Positions 34,394 through 41,613 of a stretch of 64,000 nt of DNA are shown one piece after another (the first letter of the stretch is position 1; every line of letters begins with the position of its first letter). The DNA lies in assembly GCA_021325375.1 (NCBI GenBank), contig JAJPHG010000034.1:1-64000 (forward strand). The letters run 5' to 3'. This stretch comes from Alphaproteobacteria bacterium. GTDB lineage: Bacteria > Pseudomonadota > Alphaproteobacteria > Micropepsales > Micropepsaceae. The notes under the pieces were generated by a model. The model saw nothing but the letters and a program-made list of their open reading frames with translations, did not search any database and was not told the DNA's origin. The position numbers and the translations under genes were made by a program.

Positions 34394-35338
34394 ATGGACT
34401 TCTCGGGGAAGCCTTGGAACGCGCGGGCGGACGAGATCCCGCCCGAGATCTACACGCCCTACGGCATGGTCGGCCCGGAGGAGCGGCGCTGCTTCTATTG
34501 GCTCGCGCGCTACGGCCTCACCGGACGGGGCTGCGTCGTCGATGCCGGCTGCTTCCTCGGCGCCTCGACGCTGTGCTTCGCCTCCGGCGCGGCGGCGGCG
34601 GGCCACCGCCGCTTCCAAGGCGGCCCGATCATCCATGCCTATGACTATTTCATGGCTTATGACGCCTATATCGCCGAGGCGATCCGCAAGAACGTCGCGC
34701 CGATCGGGAAAGGTCAGCCCTATCTCGGCCTTTTCAAGTCCCACACCGAGAAATACGCCTCGATGATCGAGGCGCATGCCGGCAACATCTTCGACCACCG
34801 CTGGAGCGGCGCGCCCGTCGAGCTGCTCTTCATCGACGTCGCCAAGCGGACGCGGATCAATTCCCATCTCGCGCGGGAGTTCTTTCCGCATCTGGTGCCG
34901 GGCATTTCGCTCCTGATCCATCAGGACTATTTCCACTGCTGGCATCCCTACATCCATGTCGCGATGGAATATGTCAGCGACGCCTTCGAGGTCGTCGACG
35001 AGCACGTGCGGCATCAGAGCCGCGTATGGCGGCTGACCACGCCGATCCCGCAAGAGAAGATCGCGCGCCTCGAGGCCTATGATTTTACCAAGGAGGAGCG
35101 CCTCGCGCTGCTCGACAGGCTGATCGCGAACGCCTCGGCCCACAGCCGGCCGGTGATGGAGACCGTGCGGCTGTGGCAGCATTGCCTCGACGGGGACTAC
35201 GACGTCGCGGCGCGTGAAATCGCCGAATTCAAGGAAGCGCATGGGGTGGACGAGCACAGCTTCCAGCTCTGGGCGAGGCAGGCCCGCGAGATCGAAGCGA
35301 GGCTCAAGGACATGGCGGGCGGCGATGGTCGAGGCTGA
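34394..35338 (+). CDS. SAM-dependent methyltransferase-like protein
   Basis: The 314-residue protein has a motif I-like glycine segment (GCVVDAGCFLGASTLCFASG). A later LLFIDVAKRTRINSHLAREF and a SLLIHQDYFHCWHPYIHVAM stretch follow, the order found in class I methyltransferases of the Methyltransf_24/macrocin type that modify sugars. The motif is loose, so activity is inferred. The start at 34394 is the first ATG of the conserved part. Its end overlaps the next sulfotransferase start by 14 nt. O-methylation alongside sulfation would fit a decorated exopolysaccharide. Confidence 0.6.
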   Translation: MDFSGKPWNARADEIPPEIYTPYGMVGPEERRCFYWLARYGLTGRGCVVDAGCFLGASTLCFASGAAAAGHRRFQGGPIIHAYDYFMAYDAYIAEAIRKNVAPIGKGQPYLGLFKSHTEKYASMIEAHAGNIFDHRWSGAPVELLFIDVAKRTRINSHLAREFFPHLVPGISLLIHQDYFHCWHPYIHVAMEYVSDAFEVVDEHVRHQSRVWRLTTPIPQEKIARLEAYDFTKEERLALLDRLIANASAHSRPVMETVRLWQHCLDGDYDVAAREIAEFKEAHGVDEHSFQLWARQAREIEARLKDMAGGDGRG

Positions 35339-36206
35339 CGACGAGCCCCCGGCGGTCGCCGAGTACCGCTATCCCGACTTCCTCTGCATCGGCGCGCAGA
35401 AGGCGGGCACGACGTGGCTCGACAAGAACCTGCGCCGTCATCCCGATCTGTGGCTGCCGCCGATCAAGGAGACGCAGTATTTCAATCATCTCTACCTGCC
35501 GCAGAGCCGCGCCTGGACGACGCGCGTAAGGCAGGAGCGCGCCGCCAAGACGCTGCGCCGCTATCTCACCAAGATGCCGCAGGCCGAATGGGACTATCGC
35601 ACCGTGTCGGTGCTCGGCGACATCGCGACGGGCCCGGTCTCCGACAAATGGTACGGCCGCATCTTCAGCCTCGCGCAGCCGGCCAAGGTCTGCGGCGAGG
35701 TCACGCCGGACTATGCCGGGCTGCCCGACGAAGGCATCCGCCATGTGCTGAGGCTTTCGCCCGATGTGCGGCTGATCCTGTCGCTGCGCGATCCGATCGA
35801 GCGCAGCTGGTCGCATATCCGCATGAACGCGGCGCAGGATGCGGCCCTTGCCGTGCTCGAGCGCGCCACGCAGAACGGCGACGTCTTCGCGCGCACCGAC
35901 TATCCCGCGATCATCGCGCGCTGGCGCAAATTCGTTCCCGAGGAGCGCTTCCTCGTCATCTTCATGGACGACATCGTCGCCCAGCCGCCTTGCGTCCTCG
36001 AAGAGGTCTGCAGGTTCCTGGGCGTGGCCGGCAACGAGCGCATCTTCCGCCGCGCCGCGGAGGCCGTGCATGTCGGCCGCGCGCAGGAGATGCCGCCCTC
36101 GGTGTACGGGCGCCTCAAGGAACGCTATCGCCCCGTCTATGAAGGGATTTCGGCGCTTTACCCCGAGATCGGCCGGCGCTGGATGGAACGCCACTACCGC
36201 GCTTGA
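35325..36206 (+). CDS. Sulfotransferase domain protein (tandem paralogue 2)
   Basis: The 293-residue sulfotransferase parallels the one at 33435: FLCIGAQKAGTTWLDKNLRR, TGPVSDKWYGRIFSLAQP, GEVTPDYAGLPDEGI, LILSLRDPIERSWSHIRM and VIFMDDIVAQP. All catalytic motifs are present. It overlaps the methyltransferase-like gene and is the last gene of the glycan locus. The rplU promoter overlaps its final codons. Confidence 0.92.
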   Translation: MVEADDEPPAVAEYRYPDFLCIGAQKAGTTWLDKNLRRHPDLWLPPIKETQYFNHLYLPQSRAWTTRVRQERAAKTLRRYLTKMPQAEWDYRTVSVLGDIATGPVSDKWYGRIFSLAQPAKVCGEVTPDYAGLPDEGIRHVLRLSPDVRLILSLRDPIERSWSHIRMNAAQDAALAVLERATQNGDVFARTDYPAIIARWRKFVPEERFLVIFMDDIVAQPPCVLEEVCRFLGVAGNERIFRRAAEAVHVGRAQEMPPSVYGRLKERYRPVYEGISALYPEIGRRWMERHYRA

Positions 36207-36230
36207 CCCCCGCGCGATGGTCAGTATATT
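36203..36230 (+). promoter_or_regulatory. Sigma-70 type promoter of rplU-rpmA
   Basis: TTGACC at 36203-36208 and TATATT at 36225-36230, separated by 16 nt, make the best housekeeping promoter in the window. The -35 box spans the stop codon of the upstream sulfotransferase. The predicted transcript start near 36237 leaves a leader of about 65 nt before the L21 start, in which L21 or another factor could act. Confidence 0.65.
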
Positions 36231-36302
36231 GCGCGGCTTCCCGCGAACCGGCCATCCGCAGGGACTCGCACATTGGCCTAATGAATTCAAGGACTTAACG
36301 AT

Positions 36303-36614
36303 ATGTTCGCGGTCATCCGCACCGGCGGCAAGCAGTATAAGGTCGTCCAGGACGACGTCATCGAGGTCGAGAAGCTGATCGGCGACGCCGGCGGCACGAT
36401 CACTTTCGGCGAAGTCCTGATGCTGGGCGGCGACAGCCCGAAATCGGGCGCGCCGCTCATCGATGGCGCCTCGGTCGTGGGTGAGATCGTCGAGCAAGGG
36501 CGTCATCCCAAGGTCATCGCCTTCAAGAAGAAGCGCCGCAAGAACACGCATCGCAAGCGCGGCCACCGCCAGCACTTCACCAAGGTGAAGATCACCGAAA
36601 TCCACGCGGGCTGA
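36303..36614 (+). CDS. rplU: 50S ribosomal protein L21
   Basis: The 103-residue protein has the L21 start [14 protein letters not shown] and the basic C-terminal signature [20 protein letters not shown], which contacts 23S rRNA. AAGGA lies about 8 nt before the ATG. It is followed after 9 nt by rpmA, the near-universal pairing. Length and motifs are normal. Confidence 0.98.
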   Translation: MFAVIRTGGKQYKVVQDDVIEVEKLIGDAGGTITFGEVLMLGGDSPKSGAPLIDGASVVGEIVEQGRHPKVIAFKKKRRKNTHRKRGHRQHFTKVKITEIHAG

Positions 36615-36623
36615 GAGAGAGCT

Positions 36624-36908
36624 ATGGCACACAAGAAAGCAGGCGGCTCATCGCGCAACGGTCGCGATTCGAACCCCAAGATGCTCGGCGTGAAGATCTT
36701 CGGCGGCCAGAAGATTTCCGGCGGCAACGTCATCGTGCGCCAGCGCGGCACCAAGTTCCATCCCGGCGAGAATGTCGGCATCGGCAAGGACCACACGCTC
36801 TTCGCGCTCTGCGAGGGCAAGGTCGCGTTCCGCGAAGGCTTCAAGCGCCGCACCTACGTATCGGTGCTCACGGACGCGATGCCGGCGCAAAAGAGCGCGG
36901 CGAAATAG
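36624..36908 (+). CDS. rpmA: 50S ribosomal protein L27
   Basis: The 94-residue protein starts with [19 protein letters not shown], the conserved N-terminal tail that reaches the peptidyl-transferase centre. It contains [20 protein letters not shown]. There is no N-terminal extension to be processed. It is the second gene of the rplU operon and is followed by two hairpins that end the transcript. Confidence 0.98.
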   Translation: MAHKKAGGSSRNGRDSNPKMLGVKIFGGQKISGGNVIVRQRGTKFHPGENVGIGKDHTLFALCEGKVAFREGFKRRTYVSVLTDAMPAQKSAAK

Positions 36909-36924
36909 GCGGTACCCGAACAGA

Positions 36925-36946
36925 GGCCGCCACAAGTTTGGCGGCC
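36925..36946 (+). other. Hairpin downstream of rpmA
   Basis: GGCCGCCA (36925-36932) and TGGCGGCC (36939-36946) form a perfect 8-bp stem with a 6-nt loop. It lies between the rpmA stop and the U-tract terminator and may protect the 3' end or assist termination. Confidence 0.5.
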
Positions 36947-36957
36947 CATCGGGGCGA

Positions 36958-36985
36958 GGGAGATGGTCCGCCGTCTCCCTTTTTT
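36958..36985 (+). terminator. Rho-independent terminator of the rplU-rpmA operon
   Basis: GGGAGATGG (36958-36966) pairs with CCGTCTCCC (36971-36979) around a TCCG tetraloop to give a nine-pair stem (one G-U). Six T residues follow at once (36980-36985). This is the clearest intrinsic terminator in the window. Confidence 0.85.
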
Positions 36986-37011
36986 GTTCCCTCGCGTCGG
37001 AGGGACGTGTC

Positions 37012-37557
37012 ATGCCGAGCTTCATATTGGAAACCGAAAGATTGCTGTTGCGGCCGCCCGAGAGCGGCGACGCGAACGCGCTTGTCCGGCACATGGAATG
37101 GGACGTGGCGAAGAACCTATCGCGCCCGCCCTTTCCCTATCTGGAAGAGCACGCGCTCGCCTTCCTCGCCCGGCAGGAAGAGGGCCGCGCCAAAGGCAGC
37201 GACTACGCTTTCGCGATCACCGACAAGAGCGGCAGCGCGTTCCTGGGCGTGTGCGGCGTGCATCTGCGCGAGAAGGGGTTCGAGCTCGGCTATTGGCTGG
37301 CCCGGCCTCATTGGGGGAAGGGTTACGCGACCGAGGCGGCCGGCGAGGTGCTGGGCTTCGCCTTCCGCAACCTGCGCGCCGAAGAGGTCGAGGCCGGCTG
37401 GTACCACGACAATCCGGCTTCGGGACGGGTGCTCCAGAAGCTCGGCTTCCGGCCCAACGGGGCCGACCGGCGCGATTGCGCGGCGCGCGGCCACGCGGTT
37501 TTGTGTAATCTCGTGCTCATGAGCCGCGCGGAATACGTCCAGAGGCAAGCCGCATGA
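37012..37557 (+). CDS. GNAT-family N-acetyltransferase (RimJ-like)
   Basis: The 181-residue protein begins [20 protein letters not shown], as RimJ/RimL-type acetyltransferases do. The acetyl-CoA site is in [20 protein letters not shown], and [20 protein letters not shown] completes the fold. GGAGGGA lies about 8 nt before the ATG. Such genes often stand between rpmA and obgE in alphaproteobacteria; the substrate could be a ribosomal protein or a small molecule. Its TGA overlaps the ATG of the truncated obgE copy (ATGA), the ancestral coupling. Confidence 0.88.
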   Translation: MPSFILETERLLLRPPESGDANALVRHMEWDVAKNLSRPPFPYLEEHALAFLARQEEGRAKGSDYAFAITDKSGSAFLGVCGVHLREKGFELGYWLARPHWGKGYATEAAGEVLGFAFRNLRAEEVEAGWYHDNPASGRVLQKLGFRPNGADRRDCAARGHAVLCNLVLMSRAEYVQRQAA

Positions 37558-37712
37558 GGTTTCTCGATATCGCCAAGGTCTATATCCGCTCGGGTAACGG
37601 CGGGAACGGCTGCGTCGCGTTCCGCCGGGAGAAGTTCATCGAGTTGGGGGGCGTGATGAGTTCGACGGGCCTGCTGCACGGGTCATCATCGTCGGTCTCC
37701 ATTTCGCATTGA
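37554..37712 (+). pseudogene. Truncated duplicate of the obgE 5' end
   Basis: The first 30 codons are those of ObgE ([30 protein letters not shown]). Then the frame enters unrelated sequence and stops after 52 codons. It holds the original position of obgE, its ATG overlapping the stop of the acetyltransferase gene. The complete obgE now starts 891 bp downstream. The fragment may still be translated as a short peptide because its coupling is intact. Confidence 0.9.
37563..37644 (+). repeat. Direct repeat, copy 1 (obgE codons 4-30)
   Basis: Bases 37563-37633 are identical to 38454-38524. After one mismatch (G at 37634, A at 38525), ten more bases agree. The repeat covers the glycine-rich start of the Obg fold. 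Confidence 0.95.
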
Positions 37713-37724
37713 GCGAGTGGGAGT

Positions 37725-38378
37725 TTGGGCAACCTCGGCTGCAGGCTTGATATCGACGGAATAGATTTCGAAAATGTATGGGAGAGCACCATGCTCGTTG
37801 CATTCGAGAAGACTGCCGATGTCATATCCTTGGGCTCGCAGCTCGAGCGGATATACAAAGATGCCGACGCTGAACAAAGCAACCTCGACGCCCAGGATGG
37901 ATGGGGTGATAAGATATTCAACGTTATCTTTGGCAAAATCGAGAGAAGGTGGGTGGACTACACAAATCAGGAACTCTCAAAGCTGCCGGAGCAGATTGTT
38001 TTGCGGAGTGATGCCGGGAAGTCGGCAGCTTACTTTGCCTATGAATTGAAAAACGTCCCCGAGCCGACCGGCGCTGTCTTATCCATGTTCGGCAGCATAT
38101 TCGCACACAATCCGGTGGGCGTCGCCATTGCAATTGGACGCATATTTCTCCACGGCCTTCTGGTCGATGATCCACGCCAAAAGAGCGAATTCAACGCGTC
38201 ATTGGCGAAAATTTTGACGAGCTACTCGCTAATGGCGGAAGCCAAGACTTTGATGTTAAAACGAGGGCGCTGGTTTCGGGATACGGACAACCACGGAATA
38301 GAGTCGAGAAAATGTGGTGCCGGTCTCATGCTCCCAGAAGGATGGACCCCCGCACAATGGGATGACTACGAAACCTAA
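37725..38378 (+). CDS. Unknown protein, low-GC cargo of the obgE insertion
   Basis: The longest reading starts at a TTG (37725, 217 residues). An ATG at 37791 preceded by GGGAGAG is the better ribosome-binding context. The protein is mostly helical and acidic. It has a Trp-rich N-terminal part (QDGWGDKIFNVIFGKIERRW) and a hydrophobic segment near residue 125-155 (AVLSMFGSIFAHNPVGVAIA). It ends in LMLPEGWTPAQWDDYE. No family was recognised. Base composition is visibly richer in A/T than every neighbour, a sign of recent acquisition. Confidence 0.7.
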   Translation: MGNLGCRLDIDGIDFENVWESTMLVAFEKTADVISLGSQLERIYKDADAEQSNLDAQDGWGDKIFNVIFGKIERRWVDYTNQELSKLPEQIVLRSDAGKSAAYFAYELKNVPEPTGAVLSMFGSIFAHNPVGVAIAIGRIFLHGLLVDDPRQKSEFNASLAKILTSYSLMAEAKTLMLKRGRWFRDTDNHGIESRKCGAGLMLPEGWTPAQWDDYET

Positions 38379-38444
38379 CTTCTTTGGTCCCTCACAGTAG
38401 GGACGCCGATTGCGGCCAACGCCACCCCGCCTGAGGGTCGAACG

Positions 38445-39482
38445 ATGCGCTTCCTCGATATCGCCAAGGTCTATATCCGCTCGGGTAACGGCGGGAACGG
38501 CTGCGTCGCGTTCCGCCGGGAGAAATTCATCGAGTATGGCGGACCCTGGGGCGGCAATGGCGGCAAAGGCGGCGATCTGTGGGCGGAGGCGGTCGACAAT
38601 CTCAACACGCTCATCGACTACCGCTATCAGCAGCACGTCATGGCCAAGAACGGCCATCACGGCATGGGCAAGGAGATGACCGGCGCGGGCGGCGACGACG
38701 CGGTGATGAAGGTGCCGCCGGGGACGCAGATCTACGAGGAAGACGGCGAGACGCTGATCGCCGATCTGCCGAACGTCGGCGACCGCGTGCTTCTGCTGCG
38801 CGGCGGCAAGGGCGGCTTCGGCAACGCGCATTTCAAGAGCGCCACCAACCAGGCGCCGCGCAACGCCAATCCGGGGCTTCCCGGCGAAGAGAAGACGATC
38901 ATCCTCAAGCTCAAGCTGATCGCCGATGTCGGGCTGATCGGCTTGCCGAACGCGGGCAAGTCGACGTTCCTGTCGCGCGTCTCCGAGGCGCGGCCCAAGA
39001 TCGCCGATTATCCCTTCACCACGCTGACGCCGCAGCTCGGCGTCGTGCGCATCGACGGCACCGATTTCGTGGTCGCCGACCTTCCCGGCCTGATCGAAGG
39101 CGCGCATGAGGGCGTCGGCCTCGGCGACAAGTTCCTGGGCCACGCCGAGCGCTGCGGCGCGATCCTGCACCTCGTCGACGGCACGCAGGGCGAGATCGCG
39201 AAGGCCTACAAGACCATCCGCGGCGAGCTCGAGGCATACGGCAACGGCCTGCGCGAGAAGCCGGAAATCCTCGTGCTCAACAAGATCGACGCGATCGAGA
39301 AGGCTTCCGTCGCGCGCAAGCGCCAGTCGCTCGAGAAGGCGAGCGGCGAGGGCGTCTTCGCGATCTCCGGCGTCACCGGCGCGGGCGTCGAAGATGTGCT
39401 GCGTGCGCTCGCCAAGCTGATCGTCGCGCGCCGTGCCTCCGAGCGCCGCACGACCACGCCCGAGCGGGAATGGTCGCCGTGA
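38445..39482 (+). CDS. obgE: GTPase ObgE/CgtA
   Basis: The 345-residue GTPase has the glycine-rich Obg domain (1-158: [34 protein letters not shown]). A G domain follows with [13 protein letters not shown] (P-loop), the [12 protein letters not shown] switch and NKID. Obg acts in 50S assembly and stress control, consistent with its place after L21 and L27. A ribosome-binding site GAGGG lies 7 nt before this ATG. This is the functional copy; its first 30 codons are duplicated at 37554. Confidence 0.97.
   Translation: MRFLDIAKVYIRSGNGGNGCVAFRREKFIEYGGPWGGNGGKGGDLWAEAVDNLNTLIDYRYQQHVMAKNGHHGMGKEMTGAGGDDAVMKVPPGTQIYEEDGETLIADLPNVGDRVLLLRGGKGGFGNAHFKSATNQAPRNANPGLPGEEKTIILKLKLIADVGLIGLPNAGKSTFLSRVSEARPKIADYPFTTLTPQLGVVRIDGTDFVVADLPGLIEGAHEGVGLGDKFLGHAERCGAILHLVDGTQGEIAKAYKTIRGELEAYGNGLREKPEILVLNKIDAIEKASVARKRQSLEKASGEGVFAISGVTGAGVEDVLRALAKLIVARRASERRTTTPEREWSP
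38454..38535 (+). repeat. Direct repeat, copy 2 (obgE codons 4-30)
   Basis: Matches 37563-37644 with a single mismatch; here the sequence continues into the intact obgE. Confidence 0.95.
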
Positions 39483-40120
39483 AACGGCGGCCCTATCACT
39501 GGGTCCGCCCTCCCGGACCCGTGGCGCCGGGGTTGCGCATCGGGCTGCTCGGCGGCTCGTTCAATCCCGCGCATGAGGGCCATCTCTATGTCAGCGAGGT
39601 CGCGCTCAGGAGGCTCGGCCTCGACTATGTGTGGTGGCTGGTGACGCCGCAGAACCCGCTCAAGGGCCACGCGGGACTGGTGCCGCTCGAAGACCGCATG
39701 CGGCAATCCAAAGCGCTCGTGCACCATCCGCGCATCGTGGTGATGGACATCGAGCGCGCTCTGGGCACGCATTATTCCATCGACACGCTGAGCGCGCTGC
39801 AGCGCCGCTTCCCCGAGCTTCGCTTCGTCTGGCTCATGGGCAGCGACAACCTCAAGATCTTCAGGCGCTGGCGGCGCTGGGCCGATTTCGCCGCCCGCGT
39901 GCCCATCGCGGTCGTCCAGCGGCCCGGGACGACGCTGGCCACGCTCTTCGCCAAGCCGATGCAGCGTTTCGCGGGCTGCCGCGTGGGGGAATGCCGCGAG
40001 ATCGGCAGGCCGCCGTCGATCATGATCCTCGACGGGCGGCGCAATCCGCAAAGCTCGACCAAGATCAGGGCCCGGACCCGTATCGACGAGGCCTTGGTGC
40101 ATGCGATCCCGCCATGGTAA
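39470..40120 (+). CDS. nadD: Nicotinate-nucleotide adenylyltransferase
   Basis: The 216-residue NadD makes nicotinic-acid adenine dinucleotide in NAD synthesis. It has the nucleotidyltransferase start [20 protein letters not shown] with the HxGH-type motif, [13 protein letters not shown], and the closing STKIRARTR motif. Its ATG lies inside the end of obgE (13-nt overlap); a GTG at 39479 is possible. In many relatives proB/proA lie between obgE and nadD; they are absent here. Confidence 0.95.
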   Translation: MVAVKRRPYHWVRPPGPVAPGLRIGLLGGSFNPAHEGHLYVSEVALRRLGLDYVWWLVTPQNPLKGHAGLVPLEDRMRQSKALVHHPRIVVMDIERALGTHYSIDTLSALQRRFPELRFVWLMGSDNLKIFRRWRRWADFAARVPIAVVQRPGTTLATLFAKPMQRFAGCRVGECREIGRPPSIMILDGRRNPQSSTKIRARTRIDEALVHAIPPW

Positions 40121-40156
40121 GGTGACCGCGTTGAGTGAAACGCGTGAGGACGTAAC

Positions 40157-40573
40157 CTGACCCGCAAGACGACTGGCGCCAAGCGCGCGCCGAAGAAGGC
40201 GAGCCCCAAACCGGCCGCCGCCGACCCGACCCTGATTTCCCGCATCCTGAAATCGCTGGACGACGACAAGGCCGAGGAGATCGCGACGATCGACCTGACC
40301 GGCCGCGCCGCGTTCTGCGACGCGATCGTGATCGCCAACGGCCGCTCGTCGCGCCACGTGGCATCCATCGCCGAGCATTTGGCGCGGCGGCTGAAGGAAG
40401 CGGGCTACGGCACGCGGCCCGTGGACGGCGCGCGCCAGGGCGACTGGGTGCTGGTCGATGCCGGCGACGTCGTGGTGCACGTCTTCCGACCCGAGGTGCG
40501 CGCCTATTACGACCTCGAAGGCATGTGGTCGGTCGACGAGCCGCCCCGCGCCCGTGCCCGCGCCGCGCGCTGA
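40157..40573 (+). CDS. rsfS: Ribosomal silencing factor RsfS, probable CTG start
   Basis: The RsfS domain (SLDDDKAEEIATIDLTGRAA, IVIANGRSSRHVASIAEHLA, DWVLVDAGDVVVHVFRPEVR, YYDLEGMW) blocks subunit joining by binding L14. The frame is open back to a TGA at 40145. It contains no ATG, GTG or TTG before GTG 40328, which would delete a third of the domain. A CTG at 40157 follows GAGGA by 6 nt and gives a 138-residue protein. A CTG start is therefore the best reading. A start error upstream would be the alternative. Confidence 0.88.
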   Translation: MTRKTTGAKRAPKKASPKPAAADPTLISRILKSLDDDKAEEIATIDLTGRAAFCDAIVIANGRSSRHVASIAEHLARRLKEAGYGTRPVDGARQGDWVLVDAGDVVVHVFRPEVRAYYDLEGMWSVDEPPRARARAAR

Positions 40574-40591
40574 CGCTTCGACGGGCTCAGC

Positions 40592-41074
40592 ATGCGGCTC
40601 CTGATACTCGCCGTCGGCCAGTCGCGCGGCACGCAGGAAGGCGCGCTGACGGACGAGTTCATCGGTCGCGCCGCGCGCATGAGCCGCAACCTCGGCATCG
40701 CGGACGTCGCTGTGGAAGAGGTCGCCGTTTCCAAGGCGCGAGAAACTCCAAGGCGCATGCAGGACGAGGCCGAGCGCCTCGCCGCGCGCGTGCCCGAAGG
40801 CGCGCAGGTGATCCTGCTCGACGCCAAGGGCAAGGGCATGACCAGCGAGGATTTCGCGCAAACCATCGGCGCGCTGCGCGACGCGGGCACGCGCCATCTC
40901 GTCTTCGTCATCGGTGGGCCCGATGGCCTGGGCAAGCTGCCGAACCTCCGCCCCGGTCGCAGCCTCGCCTTCGGCCCACAGACCTGGCCGCATCTGCTCG
41001 TGCGCGCGATGCTCGCCGAACAGATTTACCGCGCGCTCACGATCCTGGCGGGACATCCCTATCACCGCGCGTAA
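40592..41074 (+). CDS. rlmH: 23S rRNA pseudouridine-1915 N3-methyltransferase
   Basis: This 160-residue SPOUT methyltransferase has VILLDAKGKGMTSEDFAQTI, the SAM-binding knot FVIGGPDGLG, and the C-terminal HLLVRAMLAEQIYRALTILA with GHPYHRA. It modifies helix 69 of 23S rRNA. It follows rsfS directly, the standard order. The usual SLS(K)MTLPH element reads FGPQTWPH here. Confidence 0.95.
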   Translation: MRLLILAVGQSRGTQEGALTDEFIGRAARMSRNLGIADVAVEEVAVSKARETPRRMQDEAERLAARVPEGAQVILLDAKGKGMTSEDFAQTIGALRDAGTRHLVFVIGGPDGLGKLPNLRPGRSLAFGPQTWPHLLVRAMLAEQIYRALTILAGHPYHRA

Positions 41075-41086
41075 CCGTTCCTTAAC
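41071..41086 (+). promoter_or_regulatory. CtrA-like binding site upstream of fliX
   Basis: GTAA-CCGTTCC-TTAAC matches the CtrA consensus TTAA-N7-TTAAC at all but the first base and has the exact 7-nt spacing. It lies 28 nt before the fliX ATG and overlaps the end of rlmH. CtrA control of flagellar assembly genes is established in Caulobacter; here it is inferred from the site. Confidence 0.5.
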
Positions 41087-41113
41087 CACGACGCGCGATA
41101 GTGGTGTGTCGCA

Positions 41114-41557
41114 ATGGGACGAAAGTCCATGGAGATCAGGAGCCCCGGAAGGGTCGAAGCCGCCGGCGTCCGCCGCGTCGCGAAGGGCGCGAGCGGAAGC
41201 GATTCCACGTTCAGCGTCGCAAGCAGCTCCGAGCCGCGGCCGCAAGCCGTCGCGGCACCCGGCCCGTTGACCGCGCTCGACAACATCCTGGCGCTCCAGG
41301 GCATGGACGATTCCATGAACGGCCGGTCGAAGGGCCTGCAGCACGGCGAGCATCTGCTCGACATGCTCGACCAGGTGCGCGACGGGCTGCTCGCGGGCGG
41401 CATCCCGCGTTCGACGCTCAATCGTTTGGCGGTCGCCGTCGGCCGCCGCCACGAAACCTTCGCCGACCCCAAGCTGCAGGGCGTCCTCGACGAGATCGAG
41501 CTGCGCGCCCATGTCGAATTGGCCAAGCTGGAAATGATGGACAAGCGCGTCGCCTGA
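41114..41557 (+). CDS. fliX: Flagellar assembly regulator FliX
   Basis: The 147-residue protein has a disordered Ser/Pro/Ala-rich N-terminus. The FliX core is in the second half (GEHLLDMLDQVRDGLLAGGI, LQGVLDEIELRAHVELAKLE). In Caulobacter FliX links basal-body assembly to FlbD-dependent transcription. FliX is confined to alphaproteobacteria, so it also helps to place the organism. No other flagellar gene is in the window. Starts at 41114 or, less likely, at the ATG at 41129. Confidence 0.82.
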   Translation: MGRKSMEIRSPGRVEAAGVRRVAKGASGSDSTFSVASSSEPRPQAVAAPGPLTALDNILALQGMDDSMNGRSKGLQHGEHLLDMLDQVRDGLLAGGIPRSTLNRLAVAVGRRHETFADPKLQGVLDEIELRAHVELAKLEMMDKRVA

Positions 41558-41564
41558 GCGCGCA

Positions 41565-41591
41565 TTGACGTTTCCGGCGGAAACCTGTAAT
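41565..41591 (+). promoter_or_regulatory. Promoter with palindromic operator before the 41614 gene
   Basis: TTGACG (41565-41570) and TGTAAT (41586-41591) could be -35 and -10 boxes with a short 15-nt spacer. The spacer is occupied by the perfect palindrome GTTTCC-GGC-GGAAAC (41570-41584). A repressor site or a MerR-type regulator acting on a short or long spacer would both fit. Confidence 0.4.
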
Positions 41592-41613
41592 CGCGCGCCC
41601 GCAATGGCGTGTC

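Larger units (their letters stand above)
37554..38444. mobile_element. 891-bp insertion at obgE flanked by duplicated obgE 5' sequence
   Basis: The insertion is defined by a direct repeat: 37563-37644 and 38454-38535 share 71 identical bases plus a further 10 after one mismatch. The first three codons differ synonymously (AGG TTT versus CGC TTC). The insert therefore brought or kept a diverged 5' end that restores a full gene. Between the repeats lies one low-GC gene (37725) and a hairpin at 38387-38404 (GTCCCT/AGGGAC). No integrase or transposase is present. It may be a cargo remnant or a unit moved by homologous recombination. Confidence 0.65.

Noticed and set aside
36660..36690. Sequence resembling a tRNA T-loop (GATTCGAACCCC)
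   Set aside because: It is inside rpmA in frame and no cloverleaf can be formed around it.
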